Shown here: piece after piece, positions 7,656-16,893 of the stretch
Position numbering within the stretch: the first letter of the stretch is position 1
Layout of the letters: every line of letters starts with the position of its first letter
From: Venatoribacter pacificus
GTDB taxonomy: Bacteria; Pseudomonadota; Gammaproteobacteria; Pseudomonadales; Oceanobacteraceae
Reading direction: 5' to 3'
Assembly: GCF_025318105.1 (NCBI RefSeq)
Contig: NZ_JAOANI010000004.1
Span: 1-64,000 of the forward strand
Length of the DNA: 64,000 nt
Notes under the pieces: model-generated
Database searches by the model: none
What the model was told of the DNA's origin: nothing
The model's input: only the letters and a program-made list of their open reading frames with translations
Program-made: the position numbers and the translations under genes

Positions 7656-8372
7656 TTAGTCGTCGGAACCCATCACACCCAGAATCTGCAGCAGACTCAG
7701 GAACAGGTTGTAGATAGCAACGTACAGTGTAACGGTCGCAGAGATGTAGTTCGTCTCACCACCGTGAATAATGGCACTGGTCTGGTAAGCAATCAGACCG
7801 CTCATCAGCATGATGAACATGGCGGATACCGCCAGAGAGATCATTGGCAGACCCAGGAACAGGTTACCGATAGACAGAGCGAAGGCGACCAGAATACCCA
7901 CCATCAGGGTTTTGCCCATACCGCTCAGGTCTTTACCGGTGCTCAGCACCCAGCCAGACATAGTCAGGAAGATCAGGCCGGTAGTACCCAGTGCCATGGC
8001 GATCATATCGGTGCCGCCCGGCAATTTGGCGTACATAGAGACGATAGGTCCCAGGGTCAGACCCATAAAACCGGTCAGGGCAAATACCGAAACAATACCC
8101 ATTGCGCTGTTTTTGGTTTTTTCCACCAGGAACAACAAGCCAAAGTAACCCACCAGCGTCAGAATGATGCCCGGGTGTGGCCAGTTAAAAGCCATCGACA
8201 TGCCAGCCACACCGGCACTGAAGATCAGTGTCATGGAAAGCAGCATGTAGGTATTACGCAGAACTTTGCGGCCATCCACGGCCTGCGTTTCATACGCCTG
8301 ATTCTGTTCAGCCGGAACAACCACCGGCTCAGCGGATGCAGACTTCATATTCAGATAATCGGGACGATTCAT
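7656..8372 (-). CDS. Bax inhibitor-1/YccA family membrane protein
   Basis: Seven-helix inner-membrane protein of the TMBIM/BI-1 superfamily. E. coli relatives include YccA, which restrains FtsH, and bacterial BsYetJ is a pH-sensitive calcium leak channel. I take the start at MNRPDYLNMKS (238 residues) because CAGGAG lies 6 bases upstream; the in-frame extension before it has no such site. About 45 soluble N-terminal residues precede the helices. Conserved features are LRNTYMLLSMTLIFSAGVA at the first helix, GFMGLTLGP in the middle, and a terminal helix ending in GSDD. It is divergent from the nhaR-like gene, with 103 bases between starts. Confidence 0.9.
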   Translation of the reverse strand: MNRPDYLNMKSASAEPVVVPAEQNQAYETQAVDGRKVLRNTYMLLSMTLIFSAGVAGMSMAFNWPHPGIILTLVGYFGLLFLVEKTKNSAMGIVSVFALTGFMGLTLGPIVSMYAKLPGGTDMIAMALGTTGLIFLTMSGWVLSTGKDLSGMGKTLMVGILVAFALSIGNLFLGLPMISLAVSAMFIMLMSGLIAYQTSAIIHGGETNYISATVTLYVAIYNLFLSLLQILGVMGSDD

Positions 8373-8475
8373 TGCCAACTCCTGTTTGTCAGAGATGCCG
8401 CCATTGTAGGCAGCGTGAATACAAAATAATATTCGAATTATCTTACGCCAACGCATCGGTTTTTACGAACATTCT

Positions 8476-9381
8476 ATGAAACGACTCAATTACAAGCACC
8501 TGCTCTATTTTCATACGGTCGCGGCAGAAGGCAGTGTTCTTGCCGCAGCCAAACGGCTGAATGTAACGCCGCAAACCATCAGCGGACAGATGCGCCTGCT
8601 GGAAGATGACTTGGGCAATGCGTTGTTCGCCAAGGCCGGACGAGGACTGGAGCTGACCGATGCCGGACGGGTGGCGCTGGATTACACACGGGAGATGTTC
8701 CGCCTCGGCGATGAACTGCAGGAGGTAATGCATCAGGGCGCGACCGAGCGGCCGCTGGAGTTTCGTGTGGGAATTGTTGATGCCCTGCCCAAATCCATTG
8801 CGCATCGCCTGCTGGTGCCGGCTCTGGGTCTGTCTGGGCGTATGCGGATTGTCTGCCATGAGGAGCAGATGCCAACCCTGTTAGGCGAACTGGCAGTGCA
8901 TCGTCTGGACCTGGTGCTGGCCGACAGCCCGATTCCTTCCGGTATGAATATCCGCTGCTTTAACCATTTGCTCGGACGCAGCACCCTGGCCTGCTTTGCC
9001 GCACCGGCCCTGTACCGGCAATACCCCGGCGAGTTTCCGGAATGCCTGCGCGATGCCCCTTTGCTACTGCCGACCGACACCGCGTCCGGGCTGCGTACCG
9101 AGTTGCTGAGCTGGCTTGACCGGCTGAGCATACCGATGCAGATTGCCGGCGAGTTTGACGATTCCGCCCTGCTGGAAGCTTTCGGTCATGAGGGTCATGG
9201 CTTTTTCTTTGCGCCAGCGGTTATCCGCGACGAAATCTGCCGTAAATATCAGGTGCAGTGCGTGGGCGAGGTGAATGATCTGGTGCAGGAGTTTTATGCG
9301 ATTTCGGCTGAACGCCGCATCAGCCATAACGCGGTCAGGCTGATTACCGACCGCGCCAAGGATGGATTTCTGACCAGCTGA
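8476..9381 (+). CDS. nhaR: LysR-family regulator, NhaR-type
   Basis: Transcription activator of the LysR family. The 301-residue protein starts MKRLNYKHLLYFHTVAAEGSV, with the winged HTH over about 5-62 (AAKRLNVTPQTISGQMRLLEDDLG). It matches NhaR more closely than other LysR groups, with RLEFRVGIVDALPKSIAHRLL as the co-inducer domain start and DLVLADSPIP and FAPAVIRDEI further on. NhaR in E. coli activates nhaA in response to sodium. No antiporter gene is adjacent here, so the target is unknown; the divergent BI-1 gene is one candidate. Confidence 0.85.
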   Translation: MKRLNYKHLLYFHTVAAEGSVLAAAKRLNVTPQTISGQMRLLEDDLGNALFAKAGRGLELTDAGRVALDYTREMFRLGDELQEVMHQGATERPLEFRVGIVDALPKSIAHRLLVPALGLSGRMRIVCHEEQMPTLLGELAVHRLDLVLADSPIPSGMNIRCFNHLLGRSTLACFAAPALYRQYPGEFPECLRDAPLLLPTDTASGLRTELLSWLDRLSIPMQIAGEFDDSALLEAFGHEGHGFFFAPAVIRDEICRKYQVQCVGEVNDLVQEFYAISAERRISHNAVRLITDRAKDGFLTS

Positions 9382-9394
9382 GCAGGCCCCGGAA

Positions 9395-10513
9395 TTACTC
9401 GACCGGGTTCCTGCATTCGTTACGCGCCGGATCGACTTTGCAACGGATCTTACGTTGTAATTTCAGCATCAACGGGTCGTACACACCTTTGTCACGCAGC
9501 GCGATGCGCAGGTCCCTCAGGTGCGCCTGCTCTCTGGCCTGTTCGTCGGCCGGAATATCAATCCAGAATGAGGCATCAATATTGGCGCGCTCTTTTTCAA
9601 CCCGTCTTACGTAATTGTCGAACTTAAACAGGAAATCTTCGCGCAGAATCTGCGCCAGTCCGACCGGAAAACGCTCACTACGGCCAATCAGCTGAATCGT
9701 GGACTGTGAAAGCGGCATATTCAGAATGCCCATGCCCGGCTTCGCTTTCCCCGTCCCCGCCACATGGTAAGCCACCAACGGTGCCAGCATCGCCTCCGCC
9801 TGACCGCTGACAAACTGATCAACACTACTCAGCAAACCACCCGTACGGGCCTTTGCTTTCAGCTGCTGCGCCAACGCCTGCAGTGATACATCAGTGTCGG
9901 GCACGAGCAGATCTTTACCCGCCATCTGCGAGAATTTATGCAGCGTGCGATTGCCGGAATAGGCGTAGTTCTCACCCAGAGACGCAACCCCCAGCACCAC
10001 ATAATCGCCTTCTTGCAGACGCCCGGCCATTTTGGGGCTGGCCACCACCTGCATCAGCATCTGCAGATGCTGCACATCGGGAATACCGCCCAGGGCTTCC
10101 AGCGTTCCGGAAAAGCGGTTAAAACTGAGCGCACGACTGCCACTGATCAAAGCCGCATCACACTGTCCGGAAGTCAGGTCATTAATCAGACTGTCTTCGT
10201 CCTGATAAGCGATGAGGGTGAGATTGAGCCCGTAATGCATTGAGCGGAACTTTTGGTCATCAACCGCGGCAAACACCGGGCCGGCCTTGCCGAGCATATC
10301 CCAGACGCAGAAACTGCGATTGATTTTGCCGTTTTCTAATTGATCGGCGTACAGTTTTTTCAGCGCTCTGATGCGCTTTTCCAACGGCAGATTCTGACTC
10401 ATGACCGTTGCTTCCAGCTTGTCCAGCTGCTTACTGTCATACTCTGCTGCACTGACCGTGTGCACGCCAAGTAATGCTGTTGCCAGACAGGCAACCCATA
10501 GGCTTTTGATCAT
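9395..10513 (-). CDS. Periplasmic solute-binding-like protein
   Basis: 372 residues with a signal peptide ending at VSAAE. The architecture is that of a two-lobed binding protein: SFCVWDMLGKAGPVFAAVDDQ at the start of lobe one, LISGSRALSFNRFSGTLEALGG in the ligand region, then lobe two. The C-terminal tail has two Cys (C360 and C367 approximately) that may pair. It resembles a family annotated as putative solute-binding protein (DUF6091, from memory, not certain). No permease genes adjoin it, so it may be an orphan sensor or binding component. It converges on nhaR with 13 bases between stops. Confidence 0.65.
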   Translation of the reverse strand: MIKSLWVACLATALLGVHTVSAAEYDSKQLDKLEATVMSQNLPLEKRIRALKKLYADQLENGKINRSFCVWDMLGKAGPVFAAVDDQKFRSMHYGLNLTLIAYQDEDSLINDLTSGQCDAALISGSRALSFNRFSGTLEALGGIPDVQHLQMLMQVVASPKMAGRLQEGDYVVLGVASLGENYAYSGNRTLHKFSQMAGKDLLVPDTDVSLQALAQQLKAKARTGGLLSSVDQFVSGQAEAMLAPLVAYHVAGTGKAKPGMGILNMPLSQSTIQLIGRSERFPVGLAQILREDFLFKFDNYVRRVEKERANIDASFWIDIPADEQAREQAHLRDLRIALRDKGVYDPLMLKLQRKIRCKVDPARNECRNPVE

Positions 10514-10971
10514 CCGAATATCCTGCTGAGTTCTGTGGTGATTATGATTGTTGTTATTGTTTTTTAGCGTTGGCTGTAACGGACACCGTCAAATAAAGAG
10601 GTTATCCCTTCGGGCCTTATTGTCTTTATCATCGACGCATTAAATGAAAACAATGCCACGATAACAATGTCGTAATCTGCCTTTATAACCCTTTTTATTG
10701 CCGGAGATAACCGTTACGGATACGACAACAAAGGACAAAATACGATAAACACACGCATTAACTGCTCCCGCTGACGGTTGCGGCGACCCAGCTCCTGCTG
10801 ATACAACTGCACACAGCAATGCCCGACCTGGGCAATGAATTAAAAACAGGAATGATTCATCAGTGTCCGGGTGTTCAGTAATTTACCATTCTTAACAGAA
10901 CAAAAATGAGTTAGTTATTAATGTAATAAACGGCCTGAAGCCTCAGCGATAAAAATAACAAGGACCCACTC
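10514..10971. other. Intergenic region upstream of the acyl-CoA synthetase gene
   Basis: 458 bases between divergent genes. It is AT-rich, with runs such as GTTGTTATTGTTTTT near 10550 and long A/T stretches near 10890-10960. I found no gene and no clear hairpin. AAGGA just before position 10972 is the ribosome binding site of the next gene. Promoters for both flanking genes presumably lie here but are not resolvable by eye. Confidence 0.5.
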
Positions 10972-12615
10972 ATGTCAGTCAAAACACCTCTGGAAATGCT
11001 TTATCACTGGGAAAAAACCACACCGGATGCCGTGTATCTGCGTCAGCCGATCGATGGGGTTTTTCATGATTTTACCTGGGCCCAGGTGGGCGAGCAGGTA
11101 CGCAGAATCGCCAACGCATTAATTGCCCAAAACTTTGAACAGGGCTCGCACATCGCCATCCTGTCGAAGAACTGTGCTGAATGGTTTATTACTGATCTGG
11201 CCATCATGATGGCGGACCATGTCTCTGTACCTATTTATTTTACCGCCGGCCAGGAAACCATCCGCTACGTTCTTACGCACAGTAACTGTCAGGCTATATT
11301 TATTGGCAAGCTGGACGACACCGAGCACCAGTGTGCCGCCATCGACAGCCACATTACCCGCTTCGCCATGCCTTACGGCGATATTCCTGCACGCTTCCAA
11401 TGGCAGGAACTGCTGCAACAGCCACCACTGGCCAGCTCACCGGTTCCCGCTGCCGATGACACCATGACCATCATTTATACCTCCGGCAGTACCGGTAATC
11501 CGAAAGGAGTAGTCAACACCTTTGGCGCTTACGGCTGGAGCTGTCAGGCTCTGGCCAAGGCTCTGAAAGTGAGCAATCAGGAGCGCATGCTCAGTTACCT
11601 GCCACTGGCTCATATTACCGAGCGTGTGTATGTCGAAGGGGCCAGCCTGTACAACGGTTTCAGTGTTGCCTTTGTTGAGTCCCTCGATACCTTTGCCGAA
11701 AATCTGAAAGCCGTATCGCCAACCTTATTTATCTCGGTGCCGCGCCTCTGGACACGTTTCCAGATGGGTGTACTGGCTAAAATCCCACCGAAAAAACTCA
11801 ACCGCCTGCTCAGTATTCCGATTCTGAAAGGCATTGTGGCGAAAAAAATCCGCCAGCAACTGGGACTCGACAGCGCACGCCTGTTTGGTTCAGGCTCCGC
11901 ACCTATTTCCCCAGCGACACTGCACTGGTATGAACGCATTGGCATTAATATCAGCGAAGGCTGGGGAATGTCTGAAAATAACGGACTGGGAACCCTGAGT
12001 TATCCCTTCCGTCGCGATAAAATCGGTTGCATCGGCCACCCCTATGATGGCGTTGATCTGCGCATTGCTGAAGACGGTGAAATTCAGCTGAAAGGCCCCT
12101 GCGTGATGAACGAATATTATCTGGAGCCGGAAAAAACCGCCGAGGCCTTTACCGCTGATGGCTACCTGCGCACCGGCGATAAAGGCACGGTCGATGCCGA
12201 TGGGTATGTGCGCATCACCGGCCGCCTGAAAGAAATTTTCAAAACGGCAAAAGGTAAATACGTTGCTCCGGTGCCGATTGAATCGTTATTAATGGAAAAT
12301 TCATTAATCGAACAAATCTGCGTAACGGGTTCCAACCTTAAGCAACCCATCGCTCTGGTCGTGCTGACACCGGAAGCTCAGGTACACGACGAAAGCCATT
12401 TGCGTCAGAGCCTGAAACACACCTTGGAGCACATCAATAAAAAACTGGAAAGCCACGCGCGCCTGGATGCACTGGTGGTCGTTAATGACAGCTGGAGTGT
12501 GGAAAATGGCTTGCTGACGCCGACGCTGAAAATTAAACGTCACTTAATCGAGAGCAAATACCACGACCTGATTCAGAGCGAGCACAGCCAACCGGTGGTA
12601 TGGCAACACCACTGA
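10972..12615 (+). CDS. AMP-binding long-chain acyl-CoA synthetase
   Basis: ATP-dependent ligase forming acyl-adenylate and then acyl-CoA. The 547-residue protein has the AMP-binding P-loop YTSGSTGNPKGVV at about residues 168-180, GWGMSEN (adenine-binding), YLRTGDKGTVDADGYVRITGRLKEIFKTAKGKYVAP (hinge and catalytic Lys region) and the full C-terminal lid. The LRTGDKG and FKTAKGKYV motifs are typical of long-chain (LC-FACS) enzymes rather than acetyl-CoA synthetase. No signal peptide or membrane helix is visible. It is monocistronic, with a weak GC hairpin after the stop. Confidence 0.9.
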   Translation: MSVKTPLEMLYHWEKTTPDAVYLRQPIDGVFHDFTWAQVGEQVRRIANALIAQNFEQGSHIAILSKNCAEWFITDLAIMMADHVSVPIYFTAGQETIRYVLTHSNCQAIFIGKLDDTEHQCAAIDSHITRFAMPYGDIPARFQWQELLQQPPLASSPVPAADDTMTIIYTSGSTGNPKGVVNTFGAYGWSCQALAKALKVSNQERMLSYLPLAHITERVYVEGASLYNGFSVAFVESLDTFAENLKAVSPTLFISVPRLWTRFQMGVLAKIPPKKLNRLLSIPILKGIVAKKIRQQLGLDSARLFGSGSAPISPATLHWYERIGINISEGWGMSENNGLGTLSYPFRRDKIGCIGHPYDGVDLRIAEDGEIQLKGPCVMNEYYLEPEKTAEAFTADGYLRTGDKGTVDADGYVRITGRLKEIFKTAKGKYVAPVPIESLLMENSLIEQICVTGSNLKQPIALVVLTPEAQVHDESHLRQSLKHTLEHINKKLESHARLDALVVVNDSWSVENGLLTPTLKIKRHLIESKYHDLIQSEHSQPVVWQHH

Positions 12616-12640
12616 CAGCGCCACTGATAACCATCAAAAC

Positions 12641-12659
12641 GCGGGCGTTATTCGCCCGC
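12641..12659 (-). terminator. Weak GC hairpin after rlmJ
   Basis: GCGGGCG and its complement CGCCCGC around a 5-base loop, overlapping the rlmJ stop codon. On the minus strand it is followed by GTTTTG, so it is at best a weak intrinsic terminator. It also covers the 3' side of the convergent acyl-CoA synthetase gene. Confidence 0.45.
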
Positions 12660-13499
12660 TAACTCTTCACAGCGCCACACGCCCTGTTCGCCAGCCAGCA
12701 ACTGGCTGAGACGCGGCAGCAGATTCTGCATTTTGGCCTTTAAAGTCCACGGCGGGTTAATCACAATCATGCCGGATGACGTCATTCCCCGGCCATCGGT
12801 ATCAGCACTTAAACCCAGCTCAAATAACTGAATACGGGCGATTCCTGTCGCTTTAAGCTGCTGCTCCAGTTTATTAATCCGGCTGCGTTCAACCACCGGA
12901 TACCAAAGCGCATAAGTTCCCGTCGCAAAGCGGCGATGAGCCTTAGCCAGTGTTTCCACGACCAGCTCATAATCGCTTTTAATTTCATACGGTGGGTCCA
13001 TTAAGACAAAGCCGCGACGCTCACGCGGCGGCAAAGCCGCAATAAGGCCTTTAAAACCATCGCCCTGCTCAACCCGAATCCGGCGATCGGTCGCCATTAA
13101 TTCGTCCAGCAAGCGAAAATCCTGCGGATGCAATTCAAATAATTGCGCCCGGTCCTGCTCACGCAAAAATAACTGACCCAAACGCGGCGACCCCGGATAC
13201 AGCTGATCGCTCGTCAGACCACTCTGGTCATGAGCCGGACGACTGTCAGCCACCGCTTGCAGATAATCCTGTAATTCCGGCCAGTCACAATCCTGCAGAC
13301 GGCCGATACCGGTTTCGAACTCGGCATTTTTTTCGGCTTGCGCCGATTGCAGTGAATACAGACCAGCACCTGAGTGAGTGTCGATATAGACGAAAGGTTT
13401 TTCTTTCTGCTGCAGGTATTGCAGGATTTCAACCTGAATCAGATGTTTCAGTACATCGGCAAAATTGCCGGCATGAAAAGCGTGGCGGTAACTCAGCAT
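12648..13499 (-). CDS. rlmJ: 23S rRNA (adenine-2030-N6)-methyltransferase RlmJ
   Basis: SAM-dependent methyltransferase that modifies A2030 of 23S rRNA. The 283-residue protein begins MLSYRHAFHAGNFADVLKH, the RlmJ signature. It carries the SAM-binding YIDTHSGAGLY and the catalytic VLMDPPYEIKSDYE (DPPY motif of adenine N6 methyltransferases). Length matches E. coli RlmJ (280). It is downstream of secF on the same strand but separated by a terminator. Confidence 0.95.
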   Translation of the reverse strand: MLSYRHAFHAGNFADVLKHLIQVEILQYLQQKEKPFVYIDTHSGAGLYSLQSAQAEKNAEFETGIGRLQDCDWPELQDYLQAVADSRPAHDQSGLTSDQLYPGSPRLGQLFLREQDRAQLFELHPQDFRLLDELMATDRRIRVEQGDGFKGLIAALPPRERRGFVLMDPPYEIKSDYELVVETLAKAHRRFATGTYALWYPVVERSRINKLEQQLKATGIARIQLFELGLSADTDGRGMTSSGMIVINPPWTLKAKMQNLLPRLSQLLAGEQGVWRCEELAGE

Positions 13500-13542
13500 A
13501 AGATGTCCGCAATGGTCAGATTAAACGTGATTAAAAGATAAA

Positions 13543-13571
13543 AAAAACGCATCGCCAGGCGATGCGTTTTT
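13543..13571 (-). terminator. Terminator after secF
   Basis: Stem CGCATCG/CGATGCG flanked by A and T runs; on the minus strand the hairpin is followed by seven T residues. It ends the queA-tgt-yajC-secDF unit and isolates rlmJ. Confidence 0.88.
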
Positions 13572-13589
13572 AAGGCAGGAGGCCATCAA

Positions 13590-14507
13590 TCAGGGACGGT
13601 CGTCCACTTCTTCCACTTCCGGCGGCATCAGATCTTCGCGGCTGATGTTCATCAGCAGCAATAAGCTGGAGGCAACGAATACCGATGAATATGTACCCAC
13701 CACCACACCAATCATCAGCGCCAAGGCGAAGTTGTGAATCAGATCGCCACCGACAATCATCAGAGCAAACAACACCAACGCCGTGGTTAAGGAGGTCATG
13801 ATTGTACGACCCAGAGTCTGGTTGATCGAATAGTTGATCACCTCTTCTGAATCGCCACGGCGCAGCATGCGGAAGTTTTCGCGGATATGGTCAGCGACCA
13901 CGATGGTATCGTTCAGCGAGTAACCAATCACCGCCAGCAGCGCGGCCATTACCGTGAGGTCAAATTCCCACTGGAACAGTGAGAACAGGCCGATGATGAT
14001 GATCACGTCGTGAAACAAGGCCACTACAGCGCCGACCGAAAATTTAAACTGGAAACGTGCGGCAACGTAAATCATCACCACAAACAGCGCCAGTAATAAG
14101 GCCAGACCACCCTGGTCACGTAATTCTTCACCGACCTGCGCACCCACAAATTCACTGCGCATCAGTGTCAGTTTGTTCTCGGCACTCTGGGTCTGCAGAA
14201 CATTCAGAACTTCTGCGCCCAGATTGTCACGGAAGGCTTCTGACATACGCACTAATACATCGGTTTCTGCACCAAAATGCTGAACCGTTACGTCACGGTA
14301 TCCGGCATTTTCCAGTGCCGTTGAGATACGCTCGATGGATTCCGGTGTTTCATACTGAACTTCGAGCAGCGTACCGCCGGTAAAATCCAGACCCAGATTC
14401 AGGCCACGGGTTGCGATAGCACCAATGGAGATCACAATCAGAATAATGGACAGAATGCTGGCTGCATGACGCAGACGCATAAAGTTAAAGTTGGTCGCCC
14501 CAATCAT
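13590..14507 (-). CDS. secF: Protein translocase subunit SecF
   Basis: Inner-membrane component of the SecDF-YajC complex, which uses the proton gradient to help pull proteins through SecYEG. The 305-residue protein has six membrane helices. GLDFTGGTLLEVQYETPESIERI is in the first periplasmic (P4) domain, and the conserved RND-type block VMAALLAVIGYSLNDTIVVADHIRENF is present. The start codon overlaps the secD stop (ATGA), implying translational coupling. Confidence 0.97.
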   Translation of the reverse strand: MIGATNFNFMRLRHAASILSIILIVISIGAIATRGLNLGLDFTGGTLLEVQYETPESIERISTALENAGYRDVTVQHFGAETDVLVRMSEAFRDNLGAEVLNVLQTQSAENKLTLMRSEFVGAQVGEELRDQGGLALLLALFVVMIYVAARFQFKFSVGAVVALFHDVIIIIGLFSLFQWEFDLTVMAALLAVIGYSLNDTIVVADHIRENFRMLRRGDSEEVINYSINQTLGRTIMTSLTTALVLFALMIVGGDLIHNFALALMIGVVVGTYSSVFVASSLLLLMNISREDLMPPEVEEVDDRP

Positions 14508-16363
14508 GACTGACCTCCGATAGACAGGGTTTCAATACGGCGGCCACCGTAAATCCAGTTGATGATGGCGCGGGTCAGAACAATGGCGGTAAACATCGAG
14601 GTGATGATACCGAACGACAATGTGACCGCGAATCCTTTAACCGGACCGGTACCCACCGCAAACAAAATCACCGCCACGATCAAGGTGGTCAGGTTGGCAT
14701 CGAAAATGGTAACAAAGGCACGATTATAACCTTCATGAATCGCCTGTTGCGGCGAGCGGCCATTGCCCAACTCTTCACGTATCCTGGCAAAAATCAGGAC
14801 GTTGGCATCCACCGCCATGCCCACGGTTAATACGATACCGGCAATACCCGGCAGCGTTAACGTGGCACCAATCATTGACATCAAAGCAATCAGAATGACG
14901 ATATTGGCCAACAGGGCAACGTTGGCAACCAGACCAAACAGTCGGTAATACACCGCCATCAGCACCAGTACCAATGCCAGACCCAGCACAACTGAGTTAA
15001 TACCCATTTCGATATTTTCTTTACCCAGGCTTGGGCCAACGGTGCGCTCTTCTACGAAGTACATGGGGGCCGCCAGAGCACCGGCACGCAGCAGCAGCGC
15101 CAGCTCAGAGGCTTCGGCTGATTCCAGACCGGTAATGCGGAAGCTGTTGCCCAGCGTGCTTTGAATGGTCGCCAGCGAGATAATGGATTTTTCCACAATC
15201 TGAATGGTTTTCGGAACTTCAACGCCATCGATTTTTTCGTAAGTCGTTTTCGGTTTGCGCTCAACAAACAGCACGGCCATACGACGCTTCACGGCTTTGC
15301 GGGTGACCTGAGTCATCATCGCGCCGCCTTTGGCATCGAGGTCAATGTTCACCTGCGGGAAACCGTTTTCATCGAAAGATGGCTGCGCATTGGTCACGCT
15401 GTCGCCGGTCGCGATGATGGCTTTTTCCAGACGTGCAGTGCGGAACTGTTCATTGCGGAAAGCGTATTCTTCGGTCTGGAAACGACTGGCACCCGGCTCA
15501 GCTTCCAGACGGAATTCGAGGTTAGCGGCCTTGCCCAGAATTTTCTTTGCTTCAGCCGTGTCCTGCACACCTGGCAACTCAACCACGATACGGTTACGGC
15601 CCTGACGCTGAACCAGAGGCTCTGCGACACCCAGCTCGTTAACACGGTTACGCAGGGTCGTGAGGTTTTGTTTGATGGCGTAATCTTCAAACTCTTTGAT
15701 TTTCGCTTCGGTGATGGTTAACACCACATCGGCGTATTCGCCTTTGTCTTCGCTTTCCTGCTGGAACTCAGGATACGTACGGGAAATAAAACTGTTGGCT
15801 TGAGTACGTACTTCAGCATCAACAAAACTGATACGCAGGGTCTGCCCTTCGATCTGAATACGACGATATTTCAGCTGTTCTTCGCGCAGGCGATTGCGGA
15901 ATTCTTCGCGATAGTTCGTCATTTTGCTTTTGACGTAGTCATCCATATCCACTTCCATCAGGAAGTGCACACCGCCACTCAGATCCAGACCCAGTGTCAT
16001 CGGACCTGCGCCCATATTCAGCAGCCAGTCGGGGGTGGTTGGGGCCAGGTTCAGCGCAACAATAAACTCATCACCCAGCAAACGCTGTACGGCGTCTTTG
16101 GCGGGTAACTGATTTTCGTTGCTGGTGAGGCGAAACAGTGCCGTACTGCCGGTCACTTCTTCACCAAAAAATTCAATATTGCGTTCCTGCATAGCAGAGC
16201 GGACTTTACTCAGTACCACTTCTGACATTTCAGCACCGGAACGCGCCGGCGTTACCTGAATAGCCGCATCGGGTGGATACAGGTTAGGTGCGGCATAAAG
16301 GCAGGCAAATATCAGCGCCAGCACAATCAGAAGGTTTTTCCACAGCGGGTATTTATTGAGCAT
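14504..16363 (-). CDS. secD: Protein translocase subunit SecD
   Basis: 619-residue partner of SecF. Visible features are TM1 (LLIVLALIFACLYAAPNLYPP), the GLDLSGGVHFLMEVDMDDYV start of the large periplasmic P1 domain, the second periplasmic segment with NRVNELGVAEPLVQRQGRNRIVVELPGVQD, and the C-terminal helices with GIAGIVLTVGMAVDANVLIFARIREEL, containing the proton-relay Asp. Length is typical for gammaproteobacteria. It lies 74 bases downstream of yajC, with a hairpin in between. Confidence 0.97.
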   Translation of the reverse strand: MLNKYPLWKNLLIVLALIFACLYAAPNLYPPDAAIQVTPARSGAEMSEVVLSKVRSAMQERNIEFFGEEVTGSTALFRLTSNENQLPAKDAVQRLLGDEFIVALNLAPTTPDWLLNMGAGPMTLGLDLSGGVHFLMEVDMDDYVKSKMTNYREEFRNRLREEQLKYRRIQIEGQTLRISFVDAEVRTQANSFISRTYPEFQQESEDKGEYADVVLTITEAKIKEFEDYAIKQNLTTLRNRVNELGVAEPLVQRQGRNRIVVELPGVQDTAEAKKILGKAANLEFRLEAEPGASRFQTEEYAFRNEQFRTARLEKAIIATGDSVTNAQPSFDENGFPQVNIDLDAKGGAMMTQVTRKAVKRRMAVLFVERKPKTTYEKIDGVEVPKTIQIVEKSIISLATIQSTLGNSFRITGLESAEASELALLLRAGALAAPMYFVEERTVGPSLGKENIEMGINSVVLGLALVLVLMAVYYRLFGLVANVALLANIVILIALMSMIGATLTLPGIAGIVLTVGMAVDANVLIFARIREELGNGRSPQQAIHEGYNRAFVTIFDANLTTLIVAVILFAVGTGPVKGFAVTLSFGIITSMFTAIVLTRAIINWIYGGRRIETLSIGGQS

Positions 16364-16389
16364 ACAACTGCCCTTATTCCTTATTCAGA

Positions 16390-16418
16390 AAACAAAGACG
16401 GCCTCCTGAGAGACCGTC
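16390..16418 (-). terminator. Hairpin in the yajC-secD gap (possible attenuator)
   Basis: On the minus strand GACGGTCTC, loop TCAG, then GAGGCCGTC forms a 9-bp stem (one G-T pair) followed by TTTGTTTTC. Its position inside an operon, between yajC and secD, suggests partial termination that would lower secDF expression relative to yajC and tgt. Confidence 0.6.
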
Positions 16419-16437
16419 CTGAGCCCGGAGACGGGGC

Positions 16438-16803
16438 TTAAGCTTTAACGTCTTTGATGGTGCCTTTTGGCAGAGCCGCCGTAATGGCTACTTTCTGCAC
16501 CGGCAACTGCACGCCGTCAGCGACTTCGATTACCACAAAGTCATCGGTAACCTTGGTGATTTTACCCAGCATACCGCCGGCGGTTACAACTTCATCACCT
16601 TTGCTCAGACCACCGATCAGATTTTTGTGCTCTTTCTGACGCTTGCTCTGTGGACGCCACAGCAGGAAGTAGAAAATCAGCAGAAAACCGCCGAGGAATA
16701 CCAGCTGACCGGTGATTCCCATTGGCTGTTGTGCAGCCGCGGCACCGTCGGCCATCGCCAGACCGGAGGTAGTTAAGGCCAGAGCTGCCAGAATTGCTTT
16801 CAT
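16438..16803 (-). CDS. yajC: SecDF accessory subunit YajC
   Basis: 121-residue single-helix membrane protein that associates with SecDF and SecYEG. I take the start at MKAILAALALTTSGLAMADG: the 24-residue in-frame extension upstream has no family similarity. The protein has a predicted signal-like first hydrophobic segment, then QLVFLGGFLLIFYFLLWRPQSKRQKEH, the YajC core, and a C-terminal KOW-like GDEVVTAGGMLGKITKV. The extra N-terminal hydrophobic segment is typical of the Pseudomonas-type proteins. Confidence 0.94.
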   Translation of the reverse strand: MKAILAALALTTSGLAMADGAAAAQQPMGITGQLVFLGGFLLIFYFLLWRPQSKRQKEHKNLIGGLSKGDEVVTAGGMLGKITKVTDDFVVIEVADGVQLPVQKVAITAALPKGTIKDVKA

Positions 16804-16893
16804 GTAGAGAGTCTCCCAATTACTTACCGTGAGTTTGTCACGGCTGAACGACAAAATGTTTACAGACAACGCCATTAAGGCAATGTTTGTTAT

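Noticed and set aside
7764..8429. A 221-codon open frame antisense to the BI-1 gene
   Set aside because: It is the complement of a well-supported membrane protein gene, with a His/Gln-rich product and no ribosome binding site.
15161..15721. A 186-codon plus-strand frame opposite secD
   Set aside because: It is a shadow of secD with no family match.
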